A stretch of DNA of 64,000 bases from positions 1 to 64,000 of the forward strand of contig JAEUJY010000050.1 in the NCBI GenBank assembly GCA_016794525.1, in the 5' to 3' direction. The position numbers and the translations under genes were made by a program. The stretch comes from Myxococcales bacterium. Lineage in GTDB: Bacteria > Myxococcota_A > Polyangia > Haliangiales > Haliangiaceae. Below are positions 32,310 through 44,423 of the stretch, piece by piece. The stretch's first letter is position 1, and every line of letters starts with the position of its first letter. Below the pieces are notes generated by a model. It ran no database searches, had not been told where the DNA came from, and saw nothing but the letters and a program-made list of their open reading frames with translations.

Positions 32310-33457
32310 GGGGCAACTCCGGCGAGGCGGCGCGCGTGCAGCCGCATGTGGCCGCGCTGGATGCCCTCGCTCGCGAGGGCCCGCAGCGCGGCGAGGTTCG
32401 AGGCCAGGCCGACCGCCGCCAGCACGATCGCCAGCTCCTGCGTCGACGTCACCGCCACCAGCTCGAGCGCGGCGCGCACGCCGGGCGCCTGGGTCCCGCC
32501 GCCGACCAGCCCGAGCGCCAGCGGCAGCTCGATCGCGCCGCACAGCCCGGTGGCGGTGCGGCGCCAGGTGGCCAGCGGCCGGTAGCCGCCGGCCAGCGCC
32601 GCGAAGCCGTGGGCGCCGGCCTCGATCGCGCGCCAGTCCTGGCCCAGCGCCACCGCGGCGGCGTCGACGCCGTTCATGACGCCCTTGTTGTGGGTCACCG
32701 CGCGCGCGACGTCGAGCTCGGCGAACCGGCTGGCGCGGGCGATGCCGTCGGCGATCGCGTCGCCGCCCACCGCGTCGGCGGTCAGCTCGCAGCGGGCGCG
32801 GGCCCGGCGGCCGAGCGCGAGGTTGGTCAGGATGCGCAACAGCGCGTGGCCGTCGAGCGCCTCGGCGATCCGCGGCGCCACCGCCTCGGCGACGGTGTCG
32901 ATCAGGTTGGCGCCCATCGCGTCGCCGACGTCGACGTCGAGCTCGACGACGACCGCGCCCTCGGCGGCGTCGAGCACCCGGGCCCGGGCCGCGCGGCAGC
33001 CGCCGCCGCGCGCCACCATCCGCGGGATCGCGGCGTCGCCCAGCGCGCACAGCTCGCCGGCCAGCGCGGCGATCGTCGCCGGCGCCGCGGCGGCGTCGGC
33101 GCAGCCGTCGACGTGGATCTGCGCGGTCATCAACGACGGGTCGGCGTCGCCGGTGAAGCCGCCGCCCAGCCGCGCCATCCGCGCCGCCGCCGACGCCGCG
33201 GCCACGACCGACGGCTCCTCGACCGCCATCGGCACCAGGTAGTCGCGCTGGTTGACGCGCAGGTTGAGCGCCAGCGCCAGCGGCAGGCCGGTCGTGCCGA
33301 TCACGTTCTCGCTCATGCGATCGGCGGTGGCGACGTCGAGCCCGCCGCCGCGCGCCAGCCACGCGCCGGCCTGCGGCGACAGCGACGGCTGCACGTGGGC
33401 CACCCGCTCGGCCAGCGGCCGCGCGTAGAACCCGGCGATGCGGCTGGTCGGGCGCAC
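32306..33457 (-). CDS. mvaA: Hydroxymethylglutaryl-CoA reductase, class II
   Basis: 383 residues, shorter than eukaryotic class I enzymes and without their membrane region. The four catalytic groups of class II enzymes are visible: Glu in ENVIGTTGLPLALALN, Lys in THNKGVMNG, Asp in GQDWRAIEAGAHGF, and His near the end in QRGHMRLHARRL. The CoA/NAD-binding segment DAMGANLIDT is also intact. It reduces HMG-CoA to mevalonate, so the organism makes isoprenoids through the mevalonate route. GTG start one base after the polyprenyl synthase stop; its stop overlaps the menG ATG. Confidence 0.93.
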   Translation of the reverse strand: MRPTSRIAGFYARPLAERVAHVQPSLSPQAGAWLARGGGLDVATADRMSENVIGTTGLPLALALNLRVNQRDYLVPMAVEEPSVVAAASAAARMARLGGGFTGDADPSLMTAQIHVDGCADAAAAPATIAALAGELCALGDAAIPRMVARGGGCRAARARVLDAAEGAVVVELDVDVGDAMGANLIDTVAEAVAPRIAEALDGHALLRILTNLALGRRARARCELTADAVGGDAIADGIARASRFAELDVARAVTHNKGVMNGVDAAAVALGQDWRAIEAGAHGFAALAGGYRPLATWRRTATGLCGAIELPLALGLVGGGTQAPGVRAALELVAVTSTQELAIVLAAVGLASNLAALRALASEGIQRGHMRLHARRLAGVAP

Positions 33458-33458
33458 G

Positions 33459-34550
<1,092 letters not shown>

Positions 34551-34576
34551 GTGGGCGGCTCCTGGAGTCGGCGAAC

Positions 34577-34593
34577 CTGCATCATTGATGCAG
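34577..34593. promoter_or_regulatory. Palindromic operator-like site upstream of the quinone operon
   Basis: CTGCATC-ATT-GATGCAG, arms of seven bases with a three-base centre, lies 27 bp before the ATG of the first operon gene. It sits at the edge of an AT-rich stretch (34594-34660) that is the only plausible promoter area for eight genes. A dimeric repressor site is a reasonable reading; no regulator is known. Confidence 0.4.
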
Positions 34594-34746
34594 TCAGACA
34601 TTTCAAAGATTCATGAAAGTTTCGAAGATTGCAAGGAACTCTGGCGCAAAGAGCCAAGATCACTCGAAGAAGCGCCGGGGATCCCCGCCCATGTCGCATC
34701 CCCAGCGCTGCCCGCCGCCCAGCGCCCGCGCGACGCCCCCGCCATA

Positions 34747-34752
34747 TATGAT
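34747..34752 (+). promoter_or_regulatory. -10 box TATGAT for the PilZ gene
   Basis: TATGAT (five of six consensus bases) ends eight bases before the ATG at 34761. The GAGG between them is too close to the expected transcript start to serve as a ribosome site. Confidence 0.5.
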
Positions 34753-34760
34753 CGAGGCCG

Positions 34761-35852
34761 ATGCAACGGTCGCGGCCTAGCCGGGCACCGCGCGTGGTGG
34801 CGCGCTGTCGGGTCGAGTTCGAGCGACTCGATCGGCGGGTGGTCGCCGAGTCCGAGGACCTGTCGCGGCGTGGCGCGTTCGTGCGCACCGACGAGCTGCT
34901 GCCGACCGGCGCCGTCACCGAGCTCGACCTGACCCTGCCCGACGGCACGCCGTTCCGGGTGTTCGCGCGGGTCGCGCACCTGCTGTCGCCGTCGGCGGCG
35001 CGCGCGCTCGGCCGCCACGTCGGCATGGGCTTCGAGTTCCTCGAGGTCGAGGGCGGCGCCGACGTGTTCGCCCGCCACCTCGACGACCTGATCGAGGAGC
35101 TGACCCCGCCGCCGGCGGCGGTCGCCGACGTGCTGCACGTCGTCCTGGCCGAGCCCACCGCGCCGCTGCGCGCGCGGATGGCCACCGCGCTGGCCGGGGC
35201 CGGCTTCATCGTCGAGGAGTTCGCCGACGGCGCCAGCGCCTACGCCGCCTGCGCCCACCGCCCCCCCGACGGCATCATCACCGCGACCGCGATGGACGGG
35301 CTCGACGGCGCGACGCTGGTGCGGACGCTGGCCGCCCACCCGCGGCTGGCCAGCGTGCCGGTGGTGATGGTGTCGGACGACGCCTCCGACCTGACCCGGC
35401 TCGAGGCGTTCCGCTCCGGCGTGCGCGACTACATCACGCGGCCGTTCCTCGACGAGGAGCTGGTGATCCGGGTCCGCCGCGCCACCGCGTTCGCGCCGCG
35501 GGGCCCGGGCGAGGGCGGCATGCTGCGCGGCGATCTCGCCGAGATCTCGGTGGCGACGCTGCTGTCGCTGTTCGAGTTCGAGCGCAAGTCGGGGATCCTG
35601 GTGGTCATCGACGGCACCCGCGCGGCCCGGCTGTTCGTCGCCGGCGGCCGGGTGGTCAAGGTCGAGATCGGCAAGAGCGACGCGCCGGCCCGCGAGCGGC
35701 TGATGGCGGTGCTCGACTGGCACAGCGGGCACTTCGAGTTCTCGGGGTGCGAGGTGGTCGGCGCCGACGAGGTCGGCCTGCCCACCACCCAGCTCTTGCT
35801 GGAGCACGCCCGCGTCCGCGACGAGAGCGGCCGCCCGCCCCCGTCGCAGTAG
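34761..35852 (+). CDS. PilZ - pseudo-receiver - DUF4388 protein
   Basis: 363 residues in three domains. Residues 8-105: a PilZ-like domain (RVVARCRVEFERL, SEDLSRRGAFVRT), with the RxxxR and D/NxSxxG-like elements of c-di-GMP binders partly kept. Residues 122-240: a response-regulator fold whose key positions are replaced; the phospho-acceptor block reads IITATAMDGLDG (Ala in place of Asp) and the lysine is Arg in ITRPF. Residues 255-345: DUF4388/PATAN domain (MLRGDLAEISVATLLSLFEFERKSG), used in myxobacterial and cyanobacterial phototaxis and gliding regulators. It may pass a c-di-GMP signal without phosphorylation. No operon partner is evident. Confidence 0.85.
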   Translation: MQRSRPSRAPRVVARCRVEFERLDRRVVAESEDLSRRGAFVRTDELLPTGAVTELDLTLPDGTPFRVFARVAHLLSPSAARALGRHVGMGFEFLEVEGGADVFARHLDDLIEELTPPPAAVADVLHVVLAEPTAPLRARMATALAGAGFIVEEFADGASAYAACAHRPPDGIITATAMDGLDGATLVRTLAAHPRLASVPVVMVSDDASDLTRLEAFRSGVRDYITRPFLDEELVIRVRRATAFAPRGPGEGGMLRGDLAEISVATLLSLFEFERKSGILVVIDGTRAARLFVAGGRVVKVEIGKSDAPARERLMAVLDWHSGHFEFSGCEVVGADEVGLPTTQLLLEHARVRDESGRPPPSQ

Positions 35853-35954
35853 CGTCGCACGCTGTCGCACGCAGAACGGTGGTCGTCGTCGGAATCGACC
35901 CGGCGTACGCTCGGTTGTCCACCGGCGGCGCGGGCTGCGCATCCACGAGGGCAC

Positions 35955-38581
<2,627 letters not shown>

Positions 38582-38588
<7 letters not shown>

Positions 38589-38614
38589 GCCGCCCGGCCG
38601 GCGCCGCTCACAGC
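38582..38614. terminator. Hairpin embedding both convergent stop codons
   Basis: GCTGTGAGC (38582-38590) pairs perfectly with GCTCACAGC (38606-38614); the loop has further GGCC pairing. The TGA of the plus-strand gene and the complement of the minus-strand TGA each lie in one arm, so the hairpin could terminate both transcripts. Confidence 0.6.
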
Positions 38615-39471
38615 GCGCTGGCGACGATCACGTAGGCGTCGACCCGCTTGGCGTCGTCGGTGACGCCGAACAGCGCGGTCGCGAACAGCTTGAGCCGCTC
38701 GCCGCTGAGCCGGGTCGCGACGTTGGGGCCGATCAGCAGCTGCCGCTCCCAGGCGGGATCGTCGAACAGCTCCTTCTCCAGCGCGAACTTCAGCTCGGCG
38801 CCGACGCGCAGCCGCTGGCGATCGATCACCTCGTAGCTGGCGGCGGCGGTGATCCCGGCCTCGGGGTTGGGCACCCAGACCGTGCCGCCCATGCCGTCGC
38901 CGCTGCGGGTGACGTTCTGCTCGTAGAACAGGTTGGCCGCGCCGAACAGCTTCGCGCCGTACAGCGCGTCGCCGAGCAAGAGCCGCCCCTCGGCGCGGGT
39001 CGGGCCCAGGTGCAGCGGGTGCCACTCGAGGTAGACCACCGGGTTGCCCGGCGTGCGGCCGTAGACCGGATCGACCGCGATCCGCGCCTCGATCTGGCTG
39101 CCCTCGCGGGTCCAGCTGCCGCCCTCGTCGGTCAGGTTCTCGTAGACGTCGAGCTGGATGCGATCGGTGATGCCGACCTCGAACTCGAGCTGCAGGATGT
39201 TGTAGGCGTCGTCGTGGCGCGGGTCGCGGATGCGCCACCACACCTCGGCCTCCATCGCGCCCTTGTCGAGCTTCCAGAAGCGGGTCGCGCCGAACGTGCG
39301 GTCCTGGGTGTAGGCGGGCGACGGCGCGCCGGGCTCGCCGCCGCCGCCGTCGGCGCCGAGGCCGGGGCCGGCCGAATAGCCGTCGGCGCTCTGGGCGTGG
39401 GCGGCGCGCGCGAGCGCGAGGGTGGTGAGCGCGGCGGCCGCGAGGCCCGCGCAGGACGAGGTACGGCTCAT
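38608..39471 (-). CDS. Exported beta-barrel-like protein of unknown function
   Basis: 287 residues from ATG 39471. Signal peptide 1-30 (ending AHAQS), a Gly/Asp-rich linker, then alternating strands with aromatic girdles (FWKLDKGAMEAEVWW, LQLEFEVGITDRIQLDVYE, FGAANLFYEQNV, VWVPNPEAGITAAASYEV) and an amphipathic end DAYVIVASAL. This is the look of a small outer-membrane porin-like barrel, but no family was recognised. A TACGAT box eight bases upstream supports the start. Divergent from the next gene across 55 bp. Confidence 0.65.
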   Translation of the reverse strand: MSRTSSCAGLAAAALTTLALARAAHAQSADGYSAGPGLGADGGGGEPGAPSPAYTQDRTFGATRFWKLDKGAMEAEVWWRIRDPRHDDAYNILQLEFEVGITDRIQLDVYENLTDEGGSWTREGSQIEARIAVDPVYGRTPGNPVVYLEWHPLHLGPTRAEGRLLLGDALYGAKLFGAANLFYEQNVTRSGDGMGGTVWVPNPEAGITAAASYEVIDRQRLRVGAELKFALEKELFDDPAWERQLLIGPNVATRLSGERLKLFATALFGVTDDAKRVDAYVIVASAL

Positions 39472-39479
39472 GGCGGCGC

Positions 39480-39485
39480 ATCGTA
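39480..39485 (-). promoter_or_regulatory. -10 box TACGAT
   Basis: On the minus strand TACGAT ends eight bases before the ATG at 39471; no Shine-Dalgarno sequence. Confidence 0.4.
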
Positions 39486-39513
39486 GCCAGATGCTCGCGG
39501 CCTGGGGGGCTGC

Positions 39514-39519
39514 TACGGT
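39514..39519 (+). promoter_or_regulatory. -10 box TACGGT
   Basis: TACGGT ends seven bases before the ATG at 39527. It lies within 55 bp of the divergent gene's own box. Confidence 0.45.
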
Positions 39520-39526
39520 CAGCACG

Positions 39527-40267
39527 ATGAAGCGGTGGATCGTCCCCAGCCTGCTGGTGGCGGCGTGCGCGGCGGCGCTGCTCCTGTGGCGCGACAACCG
39601 GGCGCTGCGGCGTCAGCTCGCGCAGCGGCCCGCCGCCGCGGCGGTCGATCCCTGGACCGCGGCGCCGCCCGCGCCCGAGGCGAGCGACGCGCGGCCGGGC
39701 GGCTCGCCGCTGGCCGGGCTGCTCGGCGGCAAGCGCCTCGGCGGCTCGGGGCCGCCGCCGACGATCGCCACCAGCCCGGGCGAGTCGCGCCTCGAGCGCC
39801 GGCTGCGCCGCCAGGAGCAGCTCGCCGCGCTGCTCGGCCGCGAGCCCGGCGAGAGCGAGGAGGCGTACAAGGCGCGCATCCTGCCGCTGCTCGAGATGGC
39901 GCTCGGCGGGCGGCGCGCCGACCTCGATCAGCTGCGCAAGGACGCCGAGGCCGCCGCCGGCGTCACCCCCGATCAGCGGGCCAAGCTCGACGAGGCGTTC
40001 GCCGGCGTCTACGACGAGGTCGTGGCGTTCACCGATCAGGCGGTCGCCGACGGCTCGCTCACGCCGTACGACCGCAACGTCAAGGGCCTGCTGCAGTACG
40101 CCGGCGGGCTGGGCGCGATCCTCGAGGGCGCCGAGGCCCGGGTCGGCAGCATCCTCACGCCGGCGCAGGTGCAGGCCATCTACGCGTCGGGCTTCGAGTG
40201 GGGCGAGTACCTCGGGGTCACCGCGCCCTGGGAACGTCTGCACGCCCCCCCGCCGCGGCCGCAATAG
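39527..40267 (+). CDS. Single-pass membrane protein with helical periplasmic domain
   Basis: 246 residues from ATG 39527. One N-terminal helix (residues 5-21, IVPSLLVAACAAALLLW), a short coil, a Pro/Gly-rich linker (45-85), then a charged alpha-helical region (RLERRLRRQEQLAALLGREPGESEEAYKARI; TPDQRAKLDEAFAGVYDEV) to the end. The second half resembles the helical Spy/CpxP-like or metal-sensor domains that also contain TPxQRxKL, but the match is weak. The start is set by the TACGGT box. It precedes the FHA-GGDEF gene on the same strand with 56 bp between. Confidence 0.62.
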   Translation: MKRWIVPSLLVAACAAALLLWRDNRALRRQLAQRPAAAAVDPWTAAPPAPEASDARPGGSPLAGLLGGKRLGGSGPPPTIATSPGESRLERRLRRQEQLAALLGREPGESEEAYKARILPLLEMALGGRRADLDQLRKDAEAAAGVTPDQRAKLDEAFAGVYDEVVAFTDQAVADGSLTPYDRNVKGLLQYAGGLGAILEGAEARVGSILTPAQVQAIYASGFEWGEYLGVTAPWERLHAPPPRPQ

Positions 40268-40323
40268 CTGGGAAACTTGCGTCGGGCCCCGGGGACCGCG
40301 ATATAACCCTCAGAACGGTCCCT

Positions 40324-41256
40324 GTGAGCCAGACTCGCAATAGCGGCACGCTGATCCTGGCGGCTCCGATCGAGCAGCCGGCGCGGCCGACCTCGACCGG
40401 CGAGGCGTGTCTGGTGCTCCTGCACCCGCCGGGCCCCGACATCGGCCGCCGCACCGGGCTGGCCAAGCAGCTGTACATCGTCGGCCGCGACACCGACGCC
40501 GACCTCGTGATCTCGCGCTCGGCGGTCTCGCGCCACCACGCCCAGCTGCTGCGCGAGGCCGACGGCTCGTGGTGGGCGGTGGACCTCGGCTCGACCAACG
40601 GCACCTTCGTCAACGAGCAGCGCGTCCAGCGCCAGCCGCTCGCCGACGGCGATCAGGTGCGCTTCGGCGACGCCATCTTCAAGTTCCTGTCGGGCGCGAA
40701 CATCGAGAGCGCGTACCACGAAGAGATCTACCGGATGACCATCCTCGATGGTCTCACCGGCATCCACAACAAGCGCTACTTCCTCGAGTTCGTCGACCGC
40801 GAGCTGGCCGGCGCCAAGCGCCACGGCCACGCGCTGTCGCTGGTGATGTTCGACATCGACTTCTTCAAGAAGGTCAACGACGAGCACGGCCACCTGGCCG
40901 GCGACCAGGTGCTCAAGGAGGTCAGCGGGCGCCTCAAGTCGCGGATGCGGCGCGAGGACCTGTTCGCTCGCTACGGCGGCGAGGAGTTCGCCTGCGTGCT
41001 GGCCTCGACCGGCCTCGACGGCGGCGTGATCTTCGCCGAGCACGTCCGCCACCTGATGGCCGAGCGGCCGGTGATCTGGAACAACACCGCCATCTCGGTC
41101 ACCGTCAGCCTCGGCGTCGCCTGCGCCTACAACGAGCCCAACATCGATCCGCCGACGCTGATCAAGCGCGCCGACGACAACCTCTACGCCGCCAAGCGCA
41201 ACGGCCGCAATCAGGTCGTGCCGTCGCCGCAATCCATCGGCTTCCCCGCCCGGTAG
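40324..41256 (+). CDS. FHA-GGDEF diguanylate cyclase
   Basis: 310 residues from GTG 40324. Residues about 35-125 are an FHA domain ([19 protein letters not shown] and [11 protein letters not shown]), which binds phosphothreonine. Residues 140-300 are a GGDEF domain: [28 protein letters not shown], active site RYGGEEF near residue 219, and a primary inhibition site RxxD (RRED) five residues before it. All features for making c-di-GMP and being inhibited by it are intact. The FHA domain suggests control by a Ser/Thr kinase, several of which are encoded in this window. A hairpin follows directly after the stop codon. Confidence 0.93.
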   Translation: MSQTRNSGTLILAAPIEQPARPTSTGEACLVLLHPPGPDIGRRTGLAKQLYIVGRDTDADLVISRSAVSRHHAQLLREADGSWWAVDLGSTNGTFVNEQRVQRQPLADGDQVRFGDAIFKFLSGANIESAYHEEIYRMTILDGLTGIHNKRYFLEFVDRELAGAKRHGHALSLVMFDIDFFKKVNDEHGHLAGDQVLKEVSGRLKSRMRREDLFARYGGEEFACVLASTGLDGGVIFAEHVRHLMAERPVIWNNTAISVTVSLGVACAYNEPNIDPPTLIKRADDNLYAAKRNGRNQVVPSPQSIGFPAR

Positions 41257-41257
41257 C

Positions 41258-41277
41258 CCGGTGGTGGTCACCACCGG
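41258..41277. terminator. Hairpin one base after the GGDEF stop codon
   Basis: CCGGTGGTG pairs perfectly with CACCACCGG around a two-base centre, starting two bases after the TAG. It is a strong GC hairpin without a T-tract; it may instead be the left end of the structured element that follows. Confidence 0.45.
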
Positions 41278-41432
41278 ACCGGCCGCGGAGCCCATGGGCG
41301 GCGTTGCCGGTCCCCCCCGAGCGCCTCACGTACAGACGTACGCTCGGCCTCGGGGCCCCACCGTCGCCTTGCCCCTGGGCTTCCTCGCGCGGTCCAGCTA
41401 GACCACCACCACCTTCGCCGTAGCCAGCCTCC
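41278..41432. other. Structured non-coding stretch between GGDEF and mutS2
   Basis: No gene is supported in this part of the 356-bp gap. It contains CGTAC-AGAC-GTACG (near 41329-41342) enclosed by CGAG/CTCG, and it is bounded by GGTGGTGGTC at 41261 and the related GACCACCACC at 41401, giving a folded outline. It could be a non-coding RNA or an interspersed repeat. Confidence 0.35.
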
Positions 41433-41588
41433 CGGTCGCGGTCACGGTCACGGTCACGGTCGCGGCCGCGGTCACGGCCACGGCCACGGTCACGGTCGCG
41501 GTCGCGGCCACGGTCACGGTCGCGGTCACGGCCACGGTCGCGGTCGCCGTCGCGGTCGCGGTCGCGGTCCCGGTCCCGCTCCCGCTCC
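41433..41588. repeat. Hexanucleotide array (GGTCAC/GGTCGC), about 26 units
   Basis: A continuous six-base tandem array of CGGTCG and CGGTCA units with a few GGCCAC and CGGTCC variants. It precedes mutS2. Read on the minus strand it would give Asp-Arg-Gly-Arg repeats, but no gene there is credible. Confidence 0.9.
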
Positions 41589-41605
41589 CCTCGTGCTAAG
41601 AGGGG
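41587..41605 (+). promoter_or_regulatory. Hairpin covering the mutS2 ribosome binding site
   Basis: CCCCTC (41587-41592) pairs with GAGGGG (41600-41605); the AGAGGGG ribosome site of mutS2 lies in the right arm. Folding would hide the site and could reduce translation. Confidence 0.4.
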
Positions 41606-41612
41606 CGCCGTC

Positions 41613-44045
41613 ATGCAAGGTCTGGATCCCCAGACGGCCGCCGACCTCGGCTGGCCGACGCTGATCGACCACTGGGCGGCGCGCGCCGCGACCGCCCGGG
41701 GCGCGGCGGCGATCCGCGCCGAGGTCGGGCTGCCGACGATCGACGCCGCGCGCGCGCGCATCGCCGCGGTCAGCGAGGCGCGCCACCTGGCCGCGATCGA
41801 CGCGGCGGTGCCGCTGGGTGGCATCGACGAGCTCGGCCCGGCGATCGCCCGCGTGCGCAAGGCCGCGGCGCTCGACGCCAGCGAGCTGGTCGCGGTCGGC
41901 CGCACCGGCCAGGCGCTGGCCCGGGTGCGCAGCCACCTGCGCAAGCACGCCGACGTCGCGCCGGCGCTGGCCGCGATCGCCGCCGCGATCGCCGACCTCG
42001 GCCACGTCTTCCACCCGATCCTCGAGGCGTTCGACGCCGACGGCAAGCTGGTCGATCACGCCAGCCCGGCGCTGGGGCCGCTGCGCAAGAGCGTCGTCGC
42101 GCTGACCGCGCAGCTCGATCGGCGGATGGAGGAGCTGGTCAACGACCCGCGCTACGCGCCGCTGCTCCAGGACGACTACTACACGCAGCGCGAGGAGCGC
42201 TACGTGCTGCCGGTGCGCACCGACGGCAAGGGCTTCGTCAAGGGCATCGTCCACGGCACGTCGCACAGCGGCCAGACGATCTTCATCGAGCCCGAGGAGA
42301 TCGTCGATCTCAACAACCGCAAGAAGCTGGCCGAGTGCGAGGTCGCCGACGAGGAGCGCCGGATCTTCGCGCGGTTGTCGGGCTGGGTCGCCGAGGAGGC
42401 CGACGGCTTCGACGCGGCGATGGTCGCCGCCGGCGCGCTCGACGTGATCGTCGCCGGTGGCCGCCTCGCCGAGGATCTGATCGCGGCCGCGCCCGAGCTC
42501 GATCCCGCGCCGCGGGTCGCGCTGCTCCACGCTCGCCACCCGCTGATGCTGCTGGCCGGCCGCCGCTGCGTCGCCAACGACGTCACCGTCGCCGCCGGCG
42601 GCTGCCTGGTGATCTCGGGCCCCAACGCCGGCGGCAAGACCGTCGCGCTCAAGACCACCGGGCTGTGCGCGCTGATGGCGCGCTGCGGGCTGCACCTGCC
42701 GGCCGAGAGCGGCAGCGCGATCGGCTGGTTCACGGCGGTGCGCTCGGACATCGGCGACGCCCAGAGCCTCGAGGCCAACCTGTCGACGTTCACCGGCCAC
42801 GTCACGCGGCTGCGCGAGCTGCTCGCCGACGGCGGGCCCGGCATGCTGGTGCTGATCGACGAGATCGCCGTCGGCACCGATCCCGAGCAGGGCGCGGCGC
42901 TGGCCCAGGCGGTGATCGAGGCGCTGGCCGCGCGCGGCGTCACCGCGATGGTGACGACGCACTACGAGCGGCTCAAGGCGGTGGCGGCGACCGACGCCCG
43001 CTACGCCAACGCGTCGGTCGGCTTCGACCTCGAGAAGCTCGAGCCGACGTTCAAGCTGCACCTCGGCGTGCCCGGCAGCTCGGGCGCGCTGGTGGTGGCG
43101 CGGCGGGTGGGCCTGCCGGCCGAGGTCGTCGATCGCGCCGGCGTGATCCTCGGCGACGTCGGCATGAGCGTCGAGCGGCTGCTGGCGTCGGTGGCCGATC
43201 AGCAGCGGCGCATCGAGGAGGAGCGGGTCGCGCTCCTGGCCGAGCTCGAGGCGGTCGAGGCCGATCGCCAGGCGTCGCGGATCGCCCGCGATCGCGCGCG
43301 CGCCACCGGCGATCGCGAGCACGTCCGCACCCACAGCGAGGCGCTCGGCGCGCTGCGCGAGGCCCGCGCCGAGGCCGAGCGGGTGCGGCTCGAGCTGCGG
43401 CGCAAGGAGCGCGCGGCGCGCCAGGCCGACGTCCAGCAGGCGCGGCGCCAGCTGGTGCAGGTCGGCACGCAGGTGTCGCGCCACGAGCCCAAGCCGCCGC
43501 TGCCGCCCGGGCGCGCCGCCCGCGACGGCGAGCTGACGCCGGGGACGCCGGTGATCGTGCCGTCGCTGCGCGGCCGCGGCGTCGTCGCCGGCGCGCCCGA
43601 GCGCGGCAAGGTGCCGGTGCAGCTGGGCGCGATGCACGCGCTGGTCGATCTGGCCGAGGTGCTGGTCGACACCCACAAGCAGGCCGGCGCCGCGGTGGCG
43701 CGCGAGCGCAAGGCGGCGGCGCCCGCCGCGCCGACGCCGGCGCCGGCGGTGGCGATCGTCGACGGCACCGATCCGGCGAAGGCCGGCGCGCGCACGCCGT
43801 CGACCACGCTCGACGTGCGCGGCAAGCGGGTCGACGAGACGATCACCGACCTCGATCGCTTCCTCGACGAGGCGCTGCTCACGGGCAAGGACGCGATCTT
43901 CGTGCTGCACGGCCACGGCACCGGCGCGCTGCGCGCCGCGGTGCGCGAGCACGTCAAGCGGCACCCCGCGGTGAAGTCGGCGCGGCCCGGCGAGGGCAAC
44001 GAGGGCGGCGACGGCGTGACGGTCGTGTTGCTCAAGGACGCCTGA
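41613..44045 (+). CDS. mutS2: Endonuclease MutS2
   Basis: 810 residues. MutS core with ATPase: Walker [15 protein letters not shown] near residue 337, then [19 protein letters not shown] (Walker B) near 415 and [10 protein letters not shown]. The mismatch-recognition domain I of MutS is absent, as expected. Coiled region at about 525-600. C-terminal Smr domain from about 730: [19 protein letters not shown] and the conserved [16 protein letters not shown]. MutS2 suppresses recombination by cleaving branched DNA and, in some bacteria, splits collided ribosomes. The coiled and linker part is Ala/Pro-rich. Preceded by a long tandem repeat and a possible translational hairpin. Confidence 0.96.
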   Translation: MQGLDPQTAADLGWPTLIDHWAARAATARGAAAIRAEVGLPTIDAARARIAAVSEARHLAAIDAAVPLGGIDELGPAIARVRKAAALDASELVAVGRTGQALARVRSHLRKHADVAPALAAIAAAIADLGHVFHPILEAFDADGKLVDHASPALGPLRKSVVALTAQLDRRMEELVNDPRYAPLLQDDYYTQREERYVLPVRTDGKGFVKGIVHGTSHSGQTIFIEPEEIVDLNNRKKLAECEVADEERRIFARLSGWVAEEADGFDAAMVAAGALDVIVAGGRLAEDLIAAAPELDPAPRVALLHARHPLMLLAGRRCVANDVTVAAGGCLVISGPNAGGKTVALKTTGLCALMARCGLHLPAESGSAIGWFTAVRSDIGDAQSLEANLSTFTGHVTRLRELLADGGPGMLVLIDEIAVGTDPEQGAALAQAVIEALAARGVTAMVTTHYERLKAVAATDARYANASVGFDLEKLEPTFKLHLGVPGSSGALVVARRVGLPAEVVDRAGVILGDVGMSVERLLASVADQQRRIEEERVALLAELEAVEADRQASRIARDRARATGDREHVRTHSEALGALREARAEAERVRLELRRKERAARQADVQQARRQLVQVGTQVSRHEPKPPLPPGRAARDGELTPGTPVIVPSLRGRGVVAGAPERGKVPVQLGAMHALVDLAEVLVDTHKQAGAAVARERKAAAPAAPTPAPAVAIVDGTDPAKAGARTPSTTLDVRGKRVDETITDLDRFLDEALLTGKDAIFVLHGHGTGALRAAVREHVKRHPAVKSARPGEGNEGGDGVTVVLLKDA

Positions 44046-44098
44046 CGCCGGTGCAGGTAGGAGGCGGGCGCACGCGGTGTCCGGCCGCGTACACCCGC

Positions 44099-44114
44099 TG
44101 TCCGCGCGCGGACA
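44099..44114. repeat. Perfect 16-bp palindrome TGTCCGCGCGCGGACA
   Basis: It lies about 55 bp after the mutS2 stop codon and may act as a terminator or protein site. Confidence 0.5.
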
Positions 44115-44192
44115 CCGCCAGGCTGCGCGTGCGGGCTGGCGCGCCCACTCGCCGGCGACTCGACCGTCCGGTGCGATCGATGAGTTCCGCGT

Positions 44193-44261
44193 AGTTGCGC
44201 GGTCAGACCAGGGTGCCGTGACAGCGATGTCGGGGCTCGCGCTCGGTGCGACCGCGCAACT
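44193..44261. repeat. 12-bp perfect inverted repeat with 45-base loop
   Basis: AGTTGCGCGGTC at 44193-44204 pairs exactly with GACCGCGCAACT at 44250-44261. CGCGCAACTG recurs at about 44339. The surrounding 44046-44423 gap holds no gene but several other palindromes. Confidence 0.65.
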
Positions 44262-44358
44262 GTCGCAGGGTCGCGTCCCACGACACGCACGATCGTCGTC
44301 GAGAAACGACGTTCAGTCGCCCCGTGACGACGTTCGCCCGCGCAACTGCCCGACGCCA

Positions 44359-44370
44359 CGTCGATCGACG
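44359..44370. repeat. 12-bp palindrome CGTCGATCGACG
   Basis: Perfect palindrome in the same gap; CGTCGATCG is repeated about 20 bp further on. Confidence 0.45.
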
Positions 44371-44423
44371 CGGCCTCGGCGTCGATCGCGGCGTTGGTCC
44401 AGGGTTCGCAATGCAGCGCCGGC

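Noticed and set aside
34551-34601. Start of the polyprenyl synthase at ATG 34601
   Set aside because: No ribosome site; the extra residues are not family-like and would put the palindrome into the coding region. ATG 34550 has AGGAG at good spacing.
41433-41588. Minus-strand frame giving Asp-Arg-Gly-Arg repeats
   Set aside because: It is only a translation of the six-base tandem array; the frame continues into no known domain.
41433-41588. CRISPR array
   Set aside because: Repeat unit is six bases with no spacers and no cas genes anywhere in the window.
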